Assembly: GCA_002341315.1 (NCBI GenBank)
Contig: DDNV01000088.1
Coordinates: 25,673 to 36,220, forward strand
Direction of reading: 5' to 3'
DNA: 10,548 nucleotides
Origin: Cellvibrionales bacterium UBA2511
GTDB lineage: Bacteria > Pseudomonadota > Gammaproteobacteria > Pseudomonadales > Porticoccaceae
Positions 7,266 through 10,548 of this stretch are shown here, one piece after another. Below the pieces are notes generated by a model. That model saw only the letters and a program-made list of their open reading frames with translations. It was not told where the DNA came from and did not search any database. Each line of letters begins with the position of its first letter. Position 1 is the first letter of the stretch. Made by a program: the position numbers and the translations under genes.

Positions 7266-7288
7266 CAAACCGGGTTTGCCAGAGGCAA
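7266..7288. repeat. Two overlapping inverted repeats between purT and the transporter gene
   Basis: On the plus strand CAAACC-G-GGTTTG (7266-7278) runs into TTGCC-AGA-GGCAA (7276-7288), so the TTG at 7276-7278 is shared. The two hairpins would be mutually exclusive. They lie 29 bp past the purT stop and about 40 bp before the transporter start. This could be a weak terminator, an operator or chance; on the minus strand the sequence after the repeats is TTGTGTTT, which is a poor T-run. Confidence 0.35.
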
Positions 7289-7316
7289 GTCCAACCGCTG
7301 ACCTGTGCAATATTCA

Positions 7317-8498
7317 CTACAAGGTTACCTCGATCTGCTCAATCACCCGCAGTGCCTTGGCAACAGCTGCCTCGGTACTGCTGTCGCGAGCCAGCGCAAC
7401 CCCGAGGCGGCGTTCACCCTGCACCGTCGGTTTACCGAACAGGCGCAATTCCGTGTCCGGCTCGGCCAGCGCCGCAGATAAATTGCTGTAGCGCATGTCA
7501 CTGGATTCGCCAGCCACCAACAACACGGCTGAAGCGCAGGGCCCAAGCTGTCGGATCACTGGAATCGGCAAGCCGAGAATGGCCCGGGCGTGCAGGGCAA
7601 ATTCGGACAGATTCTGCGACATCAGTGTCACCAGACCGGTATCGTGGGGCCGGGGCGACACCTCACTGAAATAGACGGTATCGCCTTTGATAAACAGCTC
7701 GACACCAAACAGGCCATAACCGCCCAGCGCACCGGTAACGGCGGCGGCAACCCGTTGCGCTTCCTCGAGAACAGCGGCATCCATAAACTGGGGCTGCCAG
7801 GACTCGCGATAATCACCTTTCTCCTGACGATGGCCGATGGGCGCGCAGAAACTGGTGCCATCCCGATGACGCACCGTAAGCAGGGTGATTTCCTCATCAA
7901 AGTCTACAAACCCCTCGACAATCACCTTACCCTGACCGCTGCGACCACCGGATTGCGCATATTCCCAGGCGGCATCAATCTGCTCTTCGGTTTTGACGGT
8001 ACTCTGGCCTTTGCCCGAAGAAGACATAATCGGTTTGACCACACAGGGCAGGCCGACCGCCCTGATAGCCACATCATATTCAGCCCTGGTTTCAGCAAAA
8101 TGGTAAGGCGAGGTAGCCAGTCTCAGTTCCTCGGCGGCAAGTCGGCGGATGCCCTCGCGGTTCATGGTGAGGTGAACCGCTCTCGCCGAGGGCACCACCT
8201 GCCAACCCTCCAGTTCGAGCGCGACCAGCTCGGCAGTGGCTATCGCCTCGATTTCCGGCACAATCAGGTGCGGCTTTTCATTCTCCACCAACCAGCGCAA
8301 CGCCTCGCCATCCAGCATATTGATCACATGACTGCGGTGGGCCACCTGCATGGCCGGGGCATTGGCATAACGATCCACGGCAATCACCTCGCAACCGTAG
8401 CGCATCAACTCAATCACCACCTCCCTGCCGAGTTCACCACTGCCGAGCAGCATCACCCGGGTGGCACGGGGTGCGAGAGGGGTACCAATGGTCGTCAT
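7317..8498 (-). CDS. purT: Formate-dependent phosphoribosylglycinamide formyltransferase (GAR transformylase 2)
   Basis: ATP-grasp enzyme of purine biosynthesis that makes formyl-GAR from formate, ATP and GAR without a folate cofactor. The length is 393 residues (E. coli 392), and the numbering stays aligned with the E. coli enzyme through the active site. Visible landmarks are [10 protein letters not shown] (17-26) in the N-terminal nucleotide-like fold, PEIEAI at 81-86, the ATP-binding Lys 155 in VVKP, the glycine-rich loop MSSSGKGQS (158-166), Mg ligands Glu 267 (FGVEL) and Glu 279 (FSEV), and RPHDTG at 283-288 with Asp 286. The start ATG 8498 has AGGAG 6 nt upstream. It sits on the same strand as the flanking methyltransferase (74 bp upstream) and transporter (94 bp downstream), neither of which has an evident link to purine synthesis. 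Confidence 0.98.
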   Translation of the reverse strand: MTTIGTPLAPRATRVMLLGSGELGREVVIELMRYGCEVIAVDRYANAPAMQVAHRSHVINMLDGEALRWLVENEKPHLIVPEIEAIATAELVALELEGWQVVPSARAVHLTMNREGIRRLAAEELRLATSPYHFAETRAEYDVAIRAVGLPCVVKPIMSSSGKGQSTVKTEEQIDAAWEYAQSGGRSGQGKVIVEGFVDFDEEITLLTVRHRDGTSFCAPIGHRQEKGDYRESWQPQFMDAAVLEEAQRVAAAVTGALGGYGLFGVELFIKGDTVYFSEVSPRPHDTGLVTLMSQNLSEFALHARAILGLPIPVIRQLGPCASAVLLVAGESSDMRYSNLSAALAEPDTELRLFGKPTVQGERRLGVALARDSSTEAAVAKALRVIEQIEVTL

Positions 8499-8504
8499 GA
8501 ATCA

Positions 8505-8527
8505 CTCCTGTCGGTGGGCCTGTCGGT
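8505..8527 (-). repeat. purT Shine-Dalgarno overlapping a 9 bp direct repeat
   Basis: AGGAG (8509-8505, minus strand) lies 6 nt before the purT ATG. CCTGTCGGT on the plus strand occurs at 8507-8515 and again at 8519-8527, a 12 bp period that overlaps this ribosome-binding site. It may be chance. I see no PurR-type box (ACGCAAACGTTTGCGT-like) in the 74 bp upstream gap. Confidence 0.4.
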
Positions 8528-8572
8528 CATCTGGGACAGATCGGGAAGCTGCACGATCAAATCCGCCGGGCG

Positions 8573-9235
8573 TTATCTTTTTCTCGCCAATGTCAGTCCG
8601 TCCCCAATCGGCACCAGGCTGATGTCCACCCGCTGATCGGCCAGCAGTTTCTGGTTAAAGGCACGAATGGCCAGAGTATCCTCATCCTGTTTGTCGGGAT
8701 CGATCACCGAGCCGCCCCACAGGACGTTGTCCACGACAATCAGGCCACCCTGACGCAGCAGGGCCAGACAGTGCTCGTAATAGGCGTCGTAACTCGCTTT
8801 ATCGGCATCGATAAAGGCCATGTCAAAACGCCCGGCGGCACCGTCCTTGCGCAGGGTTTGCAAGGTCTCGATTGCCGGGGCCAGATGCAGGTCTATTTTG
8901 CTGCTCACACCGGCCTCGCTCCAGTAGCGCTGGGCAATATTGGTATATTCTTCACTGACATCACAGGCCAGCAAACGGCCATTCTCGGGCAGTGCCAGCG
9001 CCATTGCCAGGGAGCTATAGCCGGAGTAGACCCCCACTTCGATGATGTTTCGGGCACCGCAGAGATGCACCAGCAGCGCCATGAACTGCCCCTGCTCCGG
9101 GGCGATTTGCATGTTGGCGGTTGAGAGTGTCGCCGTTTCCTCGCGCAGTGCCTTCAGCACTTCTGACTCCCGCAGGGAGACATCCAGCAGGTATTGATGA
9201 AGTGCGTCTGTGAGACTGATGGTTTGATTGGACAT
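8573..9235 (-). CDS. SAM-dependent O-methyltransferase, caffeoyl-CoA OMT family
   Basis: Cytoplasmic class I methyltransferase of the Methyltransf_3 family, 220 residues, the usual size for bacterial members. The SAM-binding motif I is IIEVGVYSGYSSLAMAL (64-80), followed by the ribose-contacting acidic stretch LACDVS (89-94). The metal-binding residues typical of catechol-type enzymes are present: Asp 143 in FIDADK (141-146) and Asp 169-Asn 170 in DNVLWGG (169-175). The protein should therefore methylate a catechol-like hydroxyl using a divalent cation, but the true substrate of most bacterial members is unknown. The start ATG 9235 has GGGGAG 9 nt upstream. It is 50 bp downstream of the AI-2E-family gene on the same strand. 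Confidence 0.93.
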   Translation of the reverse strand: MSNQTISLTDALHQYLLDVSLRESEVLKALREETATLSTANMQIAPEQGQFMALLVHLCGARNIIEVGVYSGYSSLAMALALPENGRLLACDVSEEYTNIAQRYWSEAGVSSKIDLHLAPAIETLQTLRKDGAAGRFDMAFIDADKASYDAYYEHCLALLRQGGLIVVDNVLWGGSVIDPDKQDEDTLAIRAFNQKLLADQRVDISLVPIGDGLTLARKR

Positions 9236-9285
9236 CGTCGCTCTCTCCCCTTTTATTGCAAGAAACGTTTTTCCGGAACGGGAAC

Positions 9286-10401
9286 TCAGTCCTGTTTATC
9301 TTCCGTATCCGTTGATACCTTGTTATCTGCTGTCTCCTTCGATAGCTGCTCTTCCGCTTTCGTCAATACCGGGGCACCCTCACCGGAACCGAGCATGACA
9401 CCCATCCAGCGGGTATCGGGGTCATTTTCCAGGGCGATCTTGACCATGATGGTCAACGGAATGGACAGCAACATACCCACTGGGCCAAGCACCCAGCCCC
9501 AGAAAACCAAAGACAGAAAGACCACCAGGGGTGATAGATTGAGACCCCGGCCCATTATTCTCGGCTCAAGAAAATTCCCCACCAGCACGTTGACCACCAG
9601 ATAACCGATAGCGACAAGCCCCGCATAGAGCGGATTCAGTTGCACCAGTGCCAGCAACACCGGTGGCACCGCCGCGATAATTGAACCGATATTCGGCACA
9701 AAATTGAGCAAAAACGCTAATAACCCCCACATCACCGGGTAATCCAGACCGAGAATCCACAACCAGATCATCACCAGCACCCCGGTCAGCAAGCTCAACA
9801 GCGATTTGATGCCCAGATAGCTGTTAACGCTGTCGGTAAACTTTTGCATGGTGTCACGACTGGCACCGTTGTCCTTTCTGGCCAGCTGCAGTTTTTCACT
9901 GAAGCCCACCTGTTCCGCGAGGATAAAAATAACCGTCAGCAGGATCAGGAAGGCGTTGGTCATGGCATTGCCCAATGAACTCAGGGTATTGCCGGCCAAC
10001 TGCATGATCTTGCCGGGATCGAAGCTGTTGCGCATCTGCTCCATGTCCAGCTTGACCCCGTGCCCCCCCAGCCAGGTCAGCAGCCCACCGCTCAACTGTT
10101 GCAGGCCCTCCTGATAAGCTGGCAGGTTTTTGCGGAAATCATTGATGGATGAACCCACCAGAATACCGATCAGCCAACCAATCAATACCACCAGGGCAAT
10201 GATCAGACAGATCGCCACTACATTGGGTACCCGGCGCTCTTTGAGCCAGGCCAGCAACGGCGAAAAGATCAGCGCAATAAATACCGACAACAGAAACGGT
10301 ACCAGCACAGTTTCTGCGGCCTTAAGTCCTGCTACAACCACCACGAAAGCAGCAGTGATCAGCAATCCCTTGGCCATGGGTGATAATTCTCCACTCATCA
10401 T
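9286..10401 (-). CDS. AI-2E family transporter / PerM-like membrane protein
   Basis: Polytopic inner-membrane protein of 371 residues in the PF01594 group (TqsA, PerM, YdiK). Despite the family name, members export diverse things or have no proven substrate, so autoinducer-2 transport should not be assumed. It shows an N-terminal hydrophobic pair (about 10-52), a further pair of segments (60-84), a soluble stretch (about 85-140), TM segments at about 146-163 and 200-232, the family motif NFVPNIGS (233-240), and the conserved block PLVVFLSLVFWGWVLGPVGM (291-310). The C-terminal tail (about 342-371) is polar and acidic. Two tandem ATGs (10401 and 10398) are possible starts; GGGAG lies 4 nt from the first and 7 nt from the second, so the second is slightly favoured. 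It overlaps the stop of the upstream partial gene. Confidence 0.93.
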   Translation of the reverse strand: MMSGELSPMAKGLLITAAFVVVVAGLKAAETVLVPFLLSVFIALIFSPLLAWLKERRVPNVVAICLIIALVVLIGWLIGILVGSSINDFRKNLPAYQEGLQQLSGGLLTWLGGHGVKLDMEQMRNSFDPGKIMQLAGNTLSSLGNAMTNAFLILLTVIFILAEQVGFSEKLQLARKDNGASRDTMQKFTDSVNSYLGIKSLLSLLTGVLVMIWLWILGLDYPVMWGLLAFLLNFVPNIGSIIAAVPPVLLALVQLNPLYAGLVAIGYLVVNVLVGNFLEPRIMGRGLNLSPLVVFLSLVFWGWVLGPVGMLLSIPLTIMVKIALENDPDTRWMGVMLGSGEGAPVLTKAEEQLSKETADNKVSTDTEDKQD

Positions 10402-10548
10402 TGCTCTCCCTTGAGTTCATCAAGCAACTGCTTCACTTCGTCAATACCCCGTCTGGTCAACAAAAACCCCGTGCCGCCGACATACTCGCGCTGATCAATG
10501 TCGACACATTGCTGACGAATCATTTCAAGACGCTCATTATGTCGGATC
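10398..10548 (-). CDS. Unrecognised protein, C-terminal 49 residues (partial)
   Basis: The minus strand is open from the right edge to TGA at 10400-10398, giving a C-terminal piece that contains NERLEMIRQQCVDIDQREYV, then GGTGFLLTRRGIDEVKQLL, and ends DELKGEQ. It is charged and probably helical at both ends with a glycine-containing turn between. Its stop overlaps the start of the AI-2E-family gene (ATGA with the first ATG, TGATG with the second), and the Shine-Dalgarno of that gene lies in its last codons. This tight junction is the main reason to believe it is a real gene and that the two are coupled. I do not recognise the family from this fragment. Confidence 0.7.
   Translation of the reverse strand, partial: IRHNERLEMIRQQCVDIDQREYVGGTGFLLTRRGIDEVKQLLDELKGEQ

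Noticed and set aside
7223..7294. N-terminal extension of the transporter to 7294
   Set aside because: GTG 7222 has GGAG at ideal spacing and places the first membrane segment close to the N-terminus as in the family; the extension encodes an unlikely leader.
7590..8636. Long plus-strand open frame of 348 codons opposite purT
   Set aside because: It lies antisense to a highly conserved enzyme whose frame is certain. Its translation is His-, Arg- and Gly-rich without recognisable domains, as expected from a complementary frame of a GC-rich gene.
9286..10401. Specific function as an autoinducer-2 exporter
   Set aside because: The family name is historical; most PF01594 members have no shown AI-2 role, and nothing in the neighbourhood (no luxS or lsr genes) supports it.

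Overview
This window looks like ordinary chromosomal DNA from a Gram-negative bacterium, most probably a gammaproteobacterium. The evidence is an RND efflux pump with a periplasmic adaptor, an Escherichia-like PurT whose residue numbering matches the E. coli enzyme exactly through the active site, and a Cys-type SelO close to the E. coli/Pseudomonas form. Base composition is moderately GC-rich and looks even throughout. I see no insertion sequence, integrase, CRISPR array, rRNA or tRNA. The species cannot be named from this sequence.

Left part (1-3198, all minus strand). A cyclic-nucleotide-binding domain protein without a DNA-binding domain (2542-3198) lies 111 bp upstream of a two-gene efflux operon. 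The operon has a membrane-fusion adaptor that starts at TTG (1339-2430) and an RND inner-membrane pump that overlaps it by ATGA and runs off the left edge (1-1342). No outer-membrane TolC-type gene is visible. The pump keeps only the first of the two adjacent TM4 aspartates known from AcrB.

Middle (3199-4946). A 215 bp divergent spacer separates the cNMP-domain gene from selO, the only plus-strand gene (3414-4886). SelO carries all the expected protein-AMPylator residues and the conserved Cys at the antepenultimate position. A 60 bp gap separates it from the convergent genes to its right.

Right part (4947-10548, all minus strand). Read in the direction of transcription: the C-terminal end of an unrecognised protein (10398-10548), an AI-2E/PerM-family membrane protein (9286-10401), an O-methyltransferase of the caffeoyl-CoA family (8573-9235), purT (7317-8498), a GTG-started SLC13/SLT-type anion transporter with two RCK_C domains (5321-7222), and a small DUF1622 membrane protein (4947-5303). 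Gaps are -4, 50, 74, 94 and 17 bp, so some or all may be cotranscribed. The transporter-DUF1622 pair is the tightest and most suggestive functional unit.

I found no convincing new system. The points most worth a second look are the DG variant of the RND proton relay, the effector-type cNMP protein next to the efflux operon, the transporter-DUF1622 pair with its charged inter-RCK linker, and the repeat-rich spacer upstream of selO.
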